Origin: Pseudoduganella ginsengisoli
Lineage (GTDB): Bacteria > Pseudomonadota > Gammaproteobacteria > Burkholderiales > Burkholderiaceae_D
Direction: 5' to 3'
Assembly (NCBI RefSeq): GCF_009720865.1
Contig: NZ_WNLA01000025.1
Location: forward strand, 24,433 to 88,432
Length of the DNA stretch: 64,000 nucleotides
Below the pieces are notes generated by a model. It did no database searches, was not told where the DNA came from, and was given only the letters and a program-made list of their open reading frames with translations. This document shows positions 44,109 to 53,513 of the stretch, piece after piece (the first letter of the stretch is position 1; every line of letters begins with the position of its first letter). The position numbers and the translations under genes are program-made.

Positions 44109-45503
44109 ATGACCCAACGTAGTGCCAATAACGCCGCCCCGGCAGCCCCCGATGCATTGCCGGACGGCTTGCCACCCCGCCAGCGCCTGTTTGCTTTCGT
44201 TGCTGTTGCCATTGCCGTCACGATGGCCGTGCTCGACACCGCCATCGTGAACGTAGCGTTGCCATCGATGAGCCGTGACCTGGGCAGTACGCCAGCCCAG
44301 GCTGTGTGGATCGTCAATGCCTATCAGCTTGCCATTACCATCGCCTTGCTGCCGCTGGCTTCAGTCGGCGACAGCCTCGGCTATAAAAAAGTGTACTGGT
44401 GCGGGCTGGCGCTGTTTTCCACTGCGTCCTGTGCATGCGCGTATGCGCCGACCTTGCCGGTGCTGGCGTGTGCGCGCGCTGTGCAAGGGTTGGGCGCGGC
44501 CGGGATCATGAGTGTCAACATTGCACTGGTGCGCTACATTTTCCCCAAGGCGCAACTGGGCGTGGGCATGGGCTATTCGTCGCTGGTGGTCGCGGTGTCG
44601 TCGGCGGCTGGCCCATCGGTGGCGGCCGCTATCCTGTCGCTGGCCAACTGGCAGTGGCTGTTCCTCGTGAACGTGCCACTGGGCGCGCTGGCGCTGGTGG
44701 TGGCGGCCCGCGCCTTGCCCAAGACTCCGGCATCGCGCCATCCATTTGACGTGGCAGGAGCCGCATTGAATGCGCTGACCTTTGGTTTGCTGATTGGCGG
44801 CCTCAATACGCTGAGCGAAGTACAGGGTGGCCGCCAGGCGGCTGCCATGCTGGTGCTGGCGTTATTGTTTGGCGTGGTTTTCGTGCGCCGCGAATTGCGC
44901 AGGCCGGTGCCCATGCTGCCCGTGGATTTGCTGCGCATGCCGGTGTTTGCCTTGTCGCTGGTGACGTCGATCGGCTCGTTTGCCGCGCAAACCATGGCCG
45001 GCATTGCATTGCCATTTTATTTTGAACATACGCTGGGCCAGACGGCCGTTGCCACGGGTTTGCTGATGACGCCGTGGCCCGTCATGACAGCACTGGTGGC
45101 GCCGATGGCGGGGCGCTTGTCAGACCGTTTTCCGCCGGCGCGGCTGGCGTGCGTCGGCTTGCTGGTGATGGCGCTGGGCCTGGCCAGCTTGCCCATGCTG
45201 GGCGCAGCGCCGTCGTATGTCGACCTGGGCTGGCGCCTGGGGCTGTGCGGCGTGGGCTTTGGCTTGTTCCAGTCGCCCAATAACCGTGTCATCGTAGGCA
45301 GCGCACCGCGATCGCGCAGCGGCGGCGCCAGCGGCTTGCAATCGATGGGACGGTTGCTGGGACAGTCGCTGGGCGCCGTGGCGGTGGCCGTCATTTTTGC
45401 GCTGGGATTGGCGCAGCCTACCGCATGGATTGCGTGGGCCGCTGCCGCGCTGGCATTAATGGCGTGCGGCGCCAGCAGCTTGCGTCCCGCTGCGTTGAAA
45501 TGA
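44109..45503 (+). CDS. MFS drug/metabolite exporter, DHA2 (14-TMS) type
   Basis: A 464-residue transporter with MFS motifs: AVLDTAIVNVALPSMSRDLG (motif D1 of drug antiporters), GDSLGYKKVYWCGLALF (motif A), ACARAVQGLGAAGIM (motif B) and GYSSLVVAVSSAAGPSVAAAI (motif C, antiporter signature). It is predicted to export toxic compounds with proton uptake. The substrate is unknown. It is not next to a recognised regulator. The previous gene ends 30 bases upstream, so co-transcription is possible. Confidence 0.9.
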   Translation: MTQRSANNAAPAAPDALPDGLPPRQRLFAFVAVAIAVTMAVLDTAIVNVALPSMSRDLGSTPAQAVWIVNAYQLAITIALLPLASVGDSLGYKKVYWCGLALFSTASCACAYAPTLPVLACARAVQGLGAAGIMSVNIALVRYIFPKAQLGVGMGYSSLVVAVSSAAGPSVAAAILSLANWQWLFLVNVPLGALALVVAARALPKTPASRHPFDVAGAALNALTFGLLIGGLNTLSEVQGGRQAAAMLVLALLFGVVFVRRELRRPVPMLPVDLLRMPVFALSLVTSIGSFAAQTMAGIALPFYFEHTLGQTAVATGLLMTPWPVMTALVAPMAGRLSDRFPPARLACVGLLVMALGLASLPMLGAAPSYVDLGWRLGLCGVGFGLFQSPNNRVIVGSAPRSRSGGASGLQSMGRLLGQSLGAVAVAVIFALGLAQPTAWIAWAAAALALMACGASSLRPAALK

Positions 45504-45569
45504 ACACATCCGTAGCTCGATGCGTGGATTCGGTGTATAAATTGGCTATGGCAATTACAGGGGACAGCA

Positions 45570-45842
45570 ATGGATAATGATCTGAAAGCCTCGTTGAAAG
45601 CTTTGCATGCCCGGCTGGGTCAGTCCGGTCCGGTTGACGAGGAATTGCAGGATTTGCTGCGCCAGCTGGACGGTGATATCCGCCAGCTGCTGGAACAGCG
45701 CGCCGCCGAGGGCGATGAAGTGTCGCCGTATGGGCTGGCTGAACGCACGCAGGAAATTTCCGCCCGCTTTGCCGCCAAACACCCGACCCTGGAGCCGGCG
45801 CTGCGCGAACTGGGGTCCATCCTGGCCAATATGGGTATATAA
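45570..45842 (+). CDS. DUF4404 family protein
   Basis: A 90-residue, mostly helical protein with the DUF4404 C-terminal pattern RFAAKHPTLEPALRELGSILANMGI and LQDLLRQLDGDIRQLL. Function is unknown. GGGGAC lies upstream of the ATG. A hairpin follows directly. Confidence 0.88.
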   Translation: MDNDLKASLKALHARLGQSGPVDEELQDLLRQLDGDIRQLLEQRAAEGDEVSPYGLAERTQEISARFAAKHPTLEPALRELGSILANMGI

Positions 45843-45843
45843 A

Positions 45844-45871
45844 AAGCCGAGGCTCATACGAACCTCGGCTT
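45844..45871 (-). terminator. Intrinsic terminator, stronger on the minus strand
   Basis: AAGCCGAGG / CCTCGGCTT with a 10-base loop. Read on the minus strand, the stem ends in a TTTTT run, so it ends transcription of the DUF1269 gene. It also lies just past the DUF4404 stop and may work both ways. A second hairpin (CCCGGGAC / GTCCCGGG, 45883-45903) lies between it and the DUF1269 stop. Confidence 0.8.
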
Positions 45872-45912
45872 GGGTATGAGAACCCGGGACCGGAAGTCCC
45901 GGGCGGCCAGCG

Positions 45913-46425
45913 TTACGGAAACGCCAGCATCGGCGGTTCGATACCGCCAAAGGCAAAGTCTGGGTGACGCTTCTGGATCATCTCTTCAATTTCAAGCACC
46001 CGGCTGGGTGGCACGTCGACGATCAATAACACCTGCCCCTGCGCGATACGGGGCGCAAACTGTTCCAGTTTCGTATTGGGGATGGCTGCCGCATTCATGC
46101 CGGATGCCCATCCGCCAAACAGCGCGCCACCCAGCGCGACCAGCAAAATAGCGGCCGTGCGGATGGTCCAGCCGTCAGGCGGGAACATGGTCAGCAAGAT
46201 AGCGGTACCCAGACCCACGATGCCGCCGATTACCATGCCCAGTTGGGCGCCATGCACGATATCCGTACGCTGCAGGAAACTGCAATCGGGCATGTCAGGA
46301 GGCAATGTTTTGTCTTTGGCAAGAAACTTGATGTGACTGATTTCGATACGCGCGAGCAGCAATTCATCGAGCATGGCGCGCGCGCTGGGGATGTCTGGAA
46401 GCATGTAGTAGAGACGACGGCGCAT
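45913..46425 (-). CDS. DUF1269-type membrane protein
   Basis: A 170-residue protein with a ferredoxin-like N-terminal part (RRRLYYMLPDIPSARAMLDELL), two central glycine-rich membrane segments (QLGMVIGGIVGLGTAILLTMF and TAAILLVALGGALFGGWASG) and a C-terminal HPDFAFGG-type tail. This layout is typical of DUF1269 stress-related membrane proteins. Function is unknown. Confidence 0.75.
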   Translation of the reverse strand: MRRRLYYMLPDIPSARAMLDELLLARIEISHIKFLAKDKTLPPDMPDCSFLQRTDIVHGAQLGMVIGGIVGLGTAILLTMFPPDGWTIRTAAILLVALGGALFGGWASGMNAAAIPNTKLEQFAPRIAQGQVLLIVDVPPSRVLEIEEMIQKRHPDFAFGGIEPPMLAFP

Positions 46426-46604
46426 AGTAATCTCCGAGCGGGTTATATCTTTGTTATGGTAAAAAATGTAACAAAGGCAATAGTAGTGCCTTGTATTCTC
46501 TGGACATGTCCATCTTCACAAGTTATTGAAAAATATAAGATTTTCCAATTGAAAAAGACTATCGGATGCGCGCAACGAAAGCATTTCTAGTACAATGCGC
46601 GCCT

Positions 46605-48941
46605 ATGACCCCCACCAATTTATTTGCGACCGTTCCTAAGCGGTCTGAGCGCGCTGCATCCGCGCCTTTCCTCCCTATGTCCCGCGCCGAGATGGAACAA
46701 CTCGGCTGGGACCAGTGCGACGTCATTCTCGTAACGGGCGACGCCTATATCGACCATCCGAGTTTCGGCATGGCGCTGGTCGGCCGCTTGCTGGAAGCGC
46801 AAGGCTACCGCGTCGGCATCATCAGCCAGCCAGACTGGCATTCCGTCGATCCCTTCCGCGCGCTGGGCAAACCACGCCTGTATTTCGGCATCACGGCCGG
46901 CAATATGGATTCGATGGTCAACCGTTATACGGCAGACAAGAAGCCCCGTTCGGATGACGCGTACACACCCAATGGCGAACCGAACAAGCGCCCGGACCGC
47001 GCCGTGTCCGTGTATGCACAGCGCGCCCGTGAAGCGTATCCGGGCACGCCGATCATCATCGGTTCGATCGAAGCGTCGCTGCGCCGCATTGCGCACTACG
47101 ATTACTGGTCGGACAAGGTGCGTAAATCCGTGCTGACGGAATCCAAGGCTGACTTGCTAATTTTCGGCAATGCCGAGCGCGCGCTGGTTGATATGACGAA
47201 GCGCCTGGATGCCGGCGAGAGCATCAAGGACATCAAAGATTTGCGCGGCACGGCGTTCATGGTGCCGCTGGGCTGGATGCCATCCGAAGAGTGGGGTGTG
47301 CACAATTCCACCCGCGTCGATATCCCCGGCCGCATCGATCCGCATCCGGATCCGTATGCGATGGCCAAGGAAGACAAGAAAGAATGCGCATCGGAAAACG
47401 CGGCGCCCGAGCCGGAAGTCAAGCCGATCCGCATCATGACGCGCGAAGAGCGCCAGGCGATGGCCAAGGAAAAGCACAACCGCACCGTGGTGCGCCTGCC
47501 ATCGTATGACGTGGTCAAGGATGACCCGGTCATGTACGCGCACGCCTCGCGCGTGTTCCACCTGGAATCCAATCCCGGCAACGCGCGCGCGCTGGTGCAG
47601 CAGCATGGCGACCGCGACGTGTGGATGAATCCGCCGCCATTGCCGCTGGCCATGGATGAAATGGATAACGTCTACGACTTGAATTACGCGCGCGCCCCGC
47701 ACCCGAGCTACGGCGATGCGAATATCCCGGCGTGGGAAATGATCCGCTTCTCGGTGAACATCATGCGCGGCTGCTTTGGCGGCTGCACGTTCTGCTCGAT
47801 CACGGAACACGAAGGCCGCATCATCCAGAGCCGTTCCGAGCCGTCGATCCTGCGCGAGATCGAACACATCCGCGACAAGACCAAAGGTTTTACGGGCATT
47901 ATTTCCGACCTGGGCGGTCCGACCGCCAACATGTACCGCCTGACGTGCAAGAGCAAGGAAATCGAAGAAACGTGCCGCCGCCTGTCGTGCGTGTACCCGT
48001 CGATTTGCGTGAACTTGAACACCAACCACAATCCGCTGACCAAGCTGTACCGCAAGGCGCGTGCGATCCCCGGCGTGAAGAAAATCCTGATCCAGTCGGG
48101 CCTGCGCTATGACCTGGCCGTACGTTCGCCGGAATATGTGAAGGAATTGGTGACGCACCACGTTGGCGGCTTGCTGAAGATTGCGCCGGAGCACACGGAA
48201 ACCAACGTGCTGTCGAAGATGATGAAGCCGGGCATTGGCGCGTATGAAGAATTCCGCGCCATGTTCGAGAAATACTCGATCGAAGCGGGCAAGAAACAGT
48301 ATTTGATTCCTTACTTCATCGCGGCCCACCCGGGCACGACGGATGAAGACATGCTGAACCTGGCGCTGTGGCTGAAGAAAAACAATTTCCGCCTGGACCA
48401 GGTGCAAACGTTCATGCCGACGCCGATGGCCATGGCCAGCGCCATGTACCACTCGCGCCGCAATCCGCTGCACAAGGTCACGGAAGATTCGGAAGTCGTG
48501 GAAACGCCGCGCAACCAGAAGCAGCGTACGGCCCATAAAGCGTTCCTGCGCTACTACGACCCGAAGAACTGGCCGATTCTGCGCGATGCGCTGCGCCGCA
48601 TGGGCCGTGGCGACTTGATCGGCACGGGCGAACGCCACCTGATCCCGCCCTACGTGCAGGGCGAGGAAAACTTCAAGGTATCCCAGGGCAAGCGCGCGAT
48701 GCCGATGCTGGCGCCCGGCGCCGGCAAGCGCGGTGGCCAAGGTTTGCCATTGCCCGGCCGCGGCGGCAAGCCGAATGCGCTGACGGGTTCGATGACGGCG
48801 CGCGCCACGGTGGAAACCAAGTCGCGCCCGTCGATTCTTGACACCATCAAGGTCAAGAAGGCGGCTCCGGCGCCGGCCAAGCAGGGTGGCCGGCCAGCCG
48901 CAGGCGCCAAAGCAGGTCCGGCGCCGCGCGGACGGAAATAA
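46605..48941 (+). CDS. YgiQ family radical SAM protein
   Basis: A 778-residue protein. The N-terminal region is like E. coli YgiQ (APFLPMSRAEMEQLGWDQCD, GDAYIDHPSFGMA, YFGITAGNMDSMVNRYTADKK). The radical SAM cluster motif is CFGGCTFC (CxxxCxxC). The last ~80 residues are Ala/Pro/Lys/Gly-rich and disordered. The reaction is unknown. ATG 46605 is chosen for the E. coli-like length of the leader. TACAAT lies at 46591-46596, so the mRNA could be nearly leaderless. An upstream in-frame ATG exists at 46566. Confidence 0.9.
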   Translation: MTPTNLFATVPKRSERAASAPFLPMSRAEMEQLGWDQCDVILVTGDAYIDHPSFGMALVGRLLEAQGYRVGIISQPDWHSVDPFRALGKPRLYFGITAGNMDSMVNRYTADKKPRSDDAYTPNGEPNKRPDRAVSVYAQRAREAYPGTPIIIGSIEASLRRIAHYDYWSDKVRKSVLTESKADLLIFGNAERALVDMTKRLDAGESIKDIKDLRGTAFMVPLGWMPSEEWGVHNSTRVDIPGRIDPHPDPYAMAKEDKKECASENAAPEPEVKPIRIMTREERQAMAKEKHNRTVVRLPSYDVVKDDPVMYAHASRVFHLESNPGNARALVQQHGDRDVWMNPPPLPLAMDEMDNVYDLNYARAPHPSYGDANIPAWEMIRFSVNIMRGCFGGCTFCSITEHEGRIIQSRSEPSILREIEHIRDKTKGFTGIISDLGGPTANMYRLTCKSKEIEETCRRLSCVYPSICVNLNTNHNPLTKLYRKARAIPGVKKILIQSGLRYDLAVRSPEYVKELVTHHVGGLLKIAPEHTETNVLSKMMKPGIGAYEEFRAMFEKYSIEAGKKQYLIPYFIAAHPGTTDEDMLNLALWLKKNNFRLDQVQTFMPTPMAMASAMYHSRRNPLHKVTEDSEVVETPRNQKQRTAHKAFLRYYDPKNWPILRDALRRMGRGDLIGTGERHLIPPYVQGEENFKVSQGKRAMPMLAPGAGKRGGQGLPLPGRGGKPNALTGSMTARATVETKSRPSILDTIKVKKAAPAPAKQGGRPAAGAKAGPAPRGRK

Positions 48942-48963
48942 TTCGCCAGGTAGGCTGTCCGGC

Positions 48964-49005
48964 ACGGCGGGCGCTCCCTCACGGGACGCCCGCCGTGTTG
49001 TTTTC
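48964..49005 (+). terminator. Intrinsic terminator after the YgiQ gene
   Basis: ACGGCGGGCG / CGCCCGCCGT arms with an inner TCCC/GGGA pairing, followed by TGTTGTTTTC. It starts 23 bases past the stop. Confidence 0.75.
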
Positions 49006-49129
49006 TACCCTCAAATTTCACAAATGCATGGATAATTCATCCCAGCTCACATGAACGAGCGGGGCGGGTTGCGGCTACACTGATTGTTCAGATCGGGGAC
49101 GCCCAGACCGAGCCCCGAACCCATACTGG

Positions 49130-50578
49130 ATGACTATGAAAATATCGCTGAAATTAACCGCACTGTTGCTGGCTCCCATGCTGGCGCTGCTGGCCGCCTG
49201 TGGCGGTGGTGGCAAAGACAGTTCCTCTTCCACCACCACGCCGACCCTGCTGTCAATTACCGTGTCGCCGCCCACGCCGACCACGCAAGTCGGGGTGACC
49301 TTGCAAATGACCGCCACTGGCCATTATTCGGATGGCAAGGACAGTGCATTGACCACCGGTGTCACGTGGTCCGTAAAAGGCCCGAATATTTCCGTGTTGC
49401 CCGCCACTGGCCTGGTGACCGGCGTGGGCATCGGTACCGATACCGTGACGGCCACGATGGGTTCGCTGTCCGGCTCCACCACGGTGACGGTCAAAGGTAA
49501 ATGGGATGCGGTTTCCGCCAACGGTAACCATACGCTGGCGCTGCGCGGCGATGGCGCGCTGTATGCCTGGGGCTTTAACCGCCAAGGCCAGCTGGGTGAC
49601 GGCACCAATCTCGACCATGCGAGCCCGACTTTGGTGACGCCGCCGGCCAAGGTCAAATTGCCATGGAAGCAGGTGGCGCAAGGTGAATTCCATACGCTGG
49701 CTGTCGATAGCGATGGCATCTTGTGGGGCTGGGGCTTTAACCAGAATGGCCAGTTGGGTGACGGCTCGCTGGTCGACAAGACCACGCCGGTGCAGATCGG
49801 CACGATTAAGTGGTCGCAGATCGCCGCAGGCAAATCGCACAGCATGGGCATCGACAAGGATGGCGCATTATATGCCTGGGGCCGCAATGCCAATGGCCAA
49901 TTGGGTGATAACACCCGCAGCGACCGCCTGGTGCCGACCAAAATTACCGTGCTGGTCACCGGTAAGGCGCTGACCTGGAGCAGCATCGCGGCGGGTGGCT
50001 CGCACTCGATGGCGCGCGCGCTGGATGGTTCGCTGTACGTATGGGGCGGCAATGCCAAGAGCCAGTTGGGCAATGGCGCCACCACCGACTTGCTGGTGCC
50101 TTTCAAGCTGTCTACCGGTACGGCAAGCTGGGCCAGCGTCGCGGCAGGCGGCACCCACTCGCTGGCCGTGCAAACCAATGGCACCTTGTGGGCCTGGGGC
50201 GACAATTCGTCTGGCCAGCTGGGTGTGGCCACCACCAATACCGCAGTGACGGCCACTGCGCCGACGCAAGTAGGCACGGCCACCACCTGGTCGAAGATCG
50301 CTGCCGGTTTGGCCCACTCGCTGGCCGTACGCACCGATGGCACGCTGTGGGGCTGGGGTGCGAACAGCAATGGCCAGGTGGGCAATGGCAGCACCGTCAA
50401 TGTCGGCGCACCAGTGCAGATCGGTACGGACATCAACTGGGTGACGGTGGAAGCAGGCAATGCACATAGCGCAGCACTCCAGAAAGACAATTCCGTCTGG
50501 CTGTGGGGCCGCAACACGGAAGGCCAGCTGGGTAACGGCACGCAAGCGGACGTGACCGCGCCAGCTGTCCTGAAGTAA
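49130..50578 (+). CDS. RCC1-repeat lipoprotein with Ig-like domain
   Basis: A 482-residue lipoprotein: lipobox LLAAC (cysteine near residue 24) followed by a Gly/Ser/Thr linker. A Big2-like domain (about 40-120, with VTWSVKGPN and ATGLVTGVGIGTDTVTA) comes next, then seven RCC1 repeats of the form AAGxxHSLAVxxDGTLWAWG plus NxxGQLGDGT. Seven blades suggest a complete beta-propeller. Such proteins probably bind ligands or proteins at the cell surface. The start is ATG 49130 or 49136. The c-di-GMP sensor gene starts 15 bases after its stop. Confidence 0.9.
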   Translation: MTMKISLKLTALLLAPMLALLAACGGGGKDSSSSTTTPTLLSITVSPPTPTTQVGVTLQMTATGHYSDGKDSALTTGVTWSVKGPNISVLPATGLVTGVGIGTDTVTATMGSLSGSTTVTVKGKWDAVSANGNHTLALRGDGALYAWGFNRQGQLGDGTNLDHASPTLVTPPAKVKLPWKQVAQGEFHTLAVDSDGILWGWGFNQNGQLGDGSLVDKTTPVQIGTIKWSQIAAGKSHSMGIDKDGALYAWGRNANGQLGDNTRSDRLVPTKITVLVTGKALTWSSIAAGGSHSMARALDGSLYVWGGNAKSQLGNGATTDLLVPFKLSTGTASWASVAAGGTHSLAVQTNGTLWAWGDNSSGQLGVATTNTAVTATAPTQVGTATTWSKIAAGLAHSLAVRTDGTLWGWGANSNGQVGNGSTVNVGAPVQIGTDINWVTVEAGNAHSAALQKDNSVWLWGRNTEGQLGNGTQADVTAPAVLK

Positions 50579-50593
50579 CGGAGTGCGGCGATC

Positions 50594-53350
50594 TTGTTGC
50601 GCTGGCTGATCCGGATGTGTATGCTGCTGGCGGCGCTGTGCGCGCTGCCGGCGCACGCGCAGGAACAGGTCACGCTGCAATTGAAACACACGCACCAGTT
50701 CCAGTTTGCCGGGTATTACGCGGCCGTGGAAAAAGGCTATTACCGCGAAGCGGGGCTGGACGTGCAAATCCTGGAAGGCGCCGATGGCAACGAGCCGGAG
50801 CGCGCCGTCCTGGCTGGCAAAGCGCAATATGGCGTCGGCAGCAGCAGCCTGCTGCTGGCGCGCATGTCGGGCAAACCCGTCGTGGTGCTGGGCGTCGTGT
50901 TCCAGCATTCACCGTATGTGCTGATCATGGCGCAGACTGGCGCCACGCCGGACATTCACGCGATTATCGGCAAGCGCGCCATGATCGGGTCCTTGACGGA
51001 TGAATTGACGCAAGCCGATGAAATCATGGCGTACCTGAAGAAGGAAGGCATCTCTGCGGCCAACCTGATCCGGGTCGAGCATACGTACAATCCGGATGAT
51101 CTGGTCAAAGGCCGGGTCGATGCGATGTCCGTGTACGTGACCAATGAACCGGACTACCTGGACCGCATCGGCTTCCCCTACGATATCTACAGCCCGCGCA
51201 ATGCGGGCATTGATTTTTATGGCGACAACCTGTTCACCAGCGAGCAGGAAATCAAGCAGCACCCTGAGCGCGTCAAAGCATTCCGCGCCGCCAGCATGCG
51301 CGGCTGGCAATATGCGATGAGCCATCAGGAAGAAATCGCCGACCTGATTTTGAATAAATATTCGCGCCGCAATGACCGCCAGCATTTGCTGTTTGAAGCA
51401 CGCGCCATGGTGCCGCTGGTGCAGCCCGTGCTGGTGGAAATCGGCTACATGAACCCGGAACGCTGGCAGCACATTGCCGACATCTATGCGGAACTGGGCA
51501 TGCTGCAAAAAGGCGTGAACTTCGACGGCTTCCTCTACAACGTCGAGAGCGGTCCCAGCCTCGTGTGGCTGTACCGCGTGCTGGGCGCCGCCAGCGTGCT
51601 GCTGATCCTGGGCGCCGCCGTGCACTTTTCCCTGCTGACGCGTGAGCGCAACCGCGCGCAGGAAGCCATCCGCAAGGGCGAAGAGCGGTTCCGCACCATG
51701 TTTGAAGCGGCGCCGCTGGGGATTGCACTGATCGATACCAACACGGGGCAGTTCATCGACATGAATCCCCGCTACCTGCAAATCGCGGGACGCACGCTCG
51801 ATGAAATGAAAGCCAGCACATGGCGTAATTTAAGCCATCCGGAAGACGTGGCGGCCGAGCAGCAGCAAATTGACGCGATGGCGGCGCGCCGCCAGACGGG
51901 TTTTAAACTGGCCAAGCGCATGCTGCGGCCCGATGGTTCCATCGTGTGGGTCGATGCCTCGATCACGGCGCTGCCGGCTGCCGGCGCGCAGCAGGCGCTG
52001 CACCTGTGCATGATCGAAGACATCACGGAAAAGAAACAGACAGAAGCGCTGATCTGGCAGCAAGCCAACTTCGACACGCTGACGCAATTGCCGAACCGGC
52101 GCATGTTTCATAACCGGCTGGAGCAGGCAATTATCAAAAGCCGCCGCGATGGCAACCGCATTGCCATCCTGTTCATCGACCTCGACCACTTCAAGGAAGT
52201 CAATGATACGCTGGGCCACCACCAGGGCGACATTTTGCTGATCGATGCGGCGCGGCGCATTGGCGCCTGCGTGCGCGAATCGGATACCGTGTCGCGGCTG
52301 GGCGGCGATGAATTCACGGTTATCCTCGGCGAGCTGACGGATATCGGCCGCGTGGAAACCATTGCGCAAAACATTATCGACAGCCTGCGGGCGCCATTCC
52401 AGCTGGGGCAGGAGCAAGCTTTCATCTCCGCTTCCGTCGGTATCACGCTGTATCCGGATGACGCCAGTTCCATCGATGATTTGCTCAAGCACGCGGACCA
52501 GGCCATGTATGCGGCCAAGGATGCCGGCCGCAACCGCTTCAGCTATTTCACGCCGGCGCTGCAAGTGGCGGCGCTGAACCGCATGCGCCTGACGAATGAT
52601 TTGCGTGGCGCCGTCAAGGCAGGGCAGATGGAATTGTATTTCCAGCCGATTGTGCACTTGCGCACGGGCCGCATCCACAAGGCCGAAGCGCTGGTGCGGT
52701 GGCGCCATCCGCTGCGCGGCATGGTCAGCCCGCTGGAATTCATCCCGCTGGCGGAATCGTCCGGTTTGATCCACGAAATCGGCGAATGGGTGTTCCAGGA
52801 ATCGGCGCGCTGGATCCAGCGCTGGCGTACTGACATCCACCCGGAATTCCAGGTCAGCGTGAACCAGTCGCCGCTGGAATTCCAGCGCGAAGGCGGTTAT
52901 GAAGGGTGGATGCGGCTGTTGACGGACCTGGGCTTGCCGGGCCAGTCCATCGTGATTGAAATCACGGAAGGTTTGCTGCTTGATGCGTCGAATGCCGTCA
53001 CGAAGAAGCTGCTGCAATTGCGCGACGTCGGCATCCAGGTGGCGCTCGATGATTTCGGCACCGGTTATTCGTCGCTGTCTTACCTGAAGAAATTCGACAT
53101 CGATTATCTGAAAATCGACCGCAGCTTTACCCGCAACCTGGCGCCCAATTCTTCCGACATGGCGCTGTCCGACGCCATCATCGTCATGGCCCACAAGCTG
53201 GGCCTGCGTGTGATTGCCGAAGGTGTGGAAACGCCGGAACAGTGCGATCTGCTGGCGCAAGCCGGCTGCGACTATGGCCAGGGCTACCTGTTTGCCAAAC
53301 CCATGCCCGCCGCGGAATTCGACGCCCACCTGCGCGGCCAGCCATCTTGA
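50594..53350 (+). CDS. NMT1/THI5-like sensor - PAS - GGDEF - EAL protein
   Basis: A 918-residue inner-membrane protein. Signal peptide, then an NMT1/SsuA-like periplasmic binding domain (LKHTHQFQFAGYYAAVEKGYY, about residues 25-320), one membrane helix (about 330-350) and a PAS domain (about 365-490). A GGDEF domain follows with intact RLGGDEF and the inhibitory-site RESD five residues before. The EAL domain has intact EALVRW, EITEG, DDFGTGYSSL, KIDRSF and AEGVET. It may both make and break cyclic di-GMP. The start TTG 50594 follows GGAG. ATG 50615 would shorten the signal peptide. It is probably in an operon with the RCC1 lipoprotein. Confidence 0.92.
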   Translation: MLRWLIRMCMLLAALCALPAHAQEQVTLQLKHTHQFQFAGYYAAVEKGYYREAGLDVQILEGADGNEPERAVLAGKAQYGVGSSSLLLARMSGKPVVVLGVVFQHSPYVLIMAQTGATPDIHAIIGKRAMIGSLTDELTQADEIMAYLKKEGISAANLIRVEHTYNPDDLVKGRVDAMSVYVTNEPDYLDRIGFPYDIYSPRNAGIDFYGDNLFTSEQEIKQHPERVKAFRAASMRGWQYAMSHQEEIADLILNKYSRRNDRQHLLFEARAMVPLVQPVLVEIGYMNPERWQHIADIYAELGMLQKGVNFDGFLYNVESGPSLVWLYRVLGAASVLLILGAAVHFSLLTRERNRAQEAIRKGEERFRTMFEAAPLGIALIDTNTGQFIDMNPRYLQIAGRTLDEMKASTWRNLSHPEDVAAEQQQIDAMAARRQTGFKLAKRMLRPDGSIVWVDASITALPAAGAQQALHLCMIEDITEKKQTEALIWQQANFDTLTQLPNRRMFHNRLEQAIIKSRRDGNRIAILFIDLDHFKEVNDTLGHHQGDILLIDAARRIGACVRESDTVSRLGGDEFTVILGELTDIGRVETIAQNIIDSLRAPFQLGQEQAFISASVGITLYPDDASSIDDLLKHADQAMYAAKDAGRNRFSYFTPALQVAALNRMRLTNDLRGAVKAGQMELYFQPIVHLRTGRIHKAEALVRWRHPLRGMVSPLEFIPLAESSGLIHEIGEWVFQESARWIQRWRTDIHPEFQVSVNQSPLEFQREGGYEGWMRLLTDLGLPGQSIVIEITEGLLLDASNAVTKKLLQLRDVGIQVALDDFGTGYSSLSYLKKFDIDYLKIDRSFTRNLAPNSSDMALSDAIIVMAHKLGLRVIAEGVETPEQCDLLAQAGCDYGQGYLFAKPMPAAEFDAHLRGQPS

Positions 53351-53385
53351 CGAACTAATCACGCATCCCCGCCGGAACGGGGATA

Positions 53386-53424
53386 ATAGCGTCTTGGCTA
53401 TGTTGATTGATAGTCAAAGTCAAT
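53386..53424 (+). promoter_or_regulatory. OxyR-like tetranucleotide array upstream of ahpC
   Basis: ATAG (53386), CTAT (53398), ATAG (53410) and CAAT (53421) are spaced 12, 12 and 11 bases apart. They resemble, but do not fully match, the OxyR pattern of four such boxes spaced 11 apart. The location 90-130 bases before ahpC suits OxyR control. A small CCCCG/CGGGG hairpin at 53367-53382 may end the upstream gene. Confidence 0.35.
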
Positions 53425-53513
53425 TGAAATCATTGGAACAATCAATTTTTCAAATGACTTAGAAACCCGTAGACTGACGTCTCATTGATAACAAACCTCA
53501 CGAGGAAACCACA

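Noticed and set aside
47157..48965. 602-codon frame antisense to the YgiQ gene
   Set aside because: Shadow of a high-GC coding region; the sense strand has clear radical SAM motifs.
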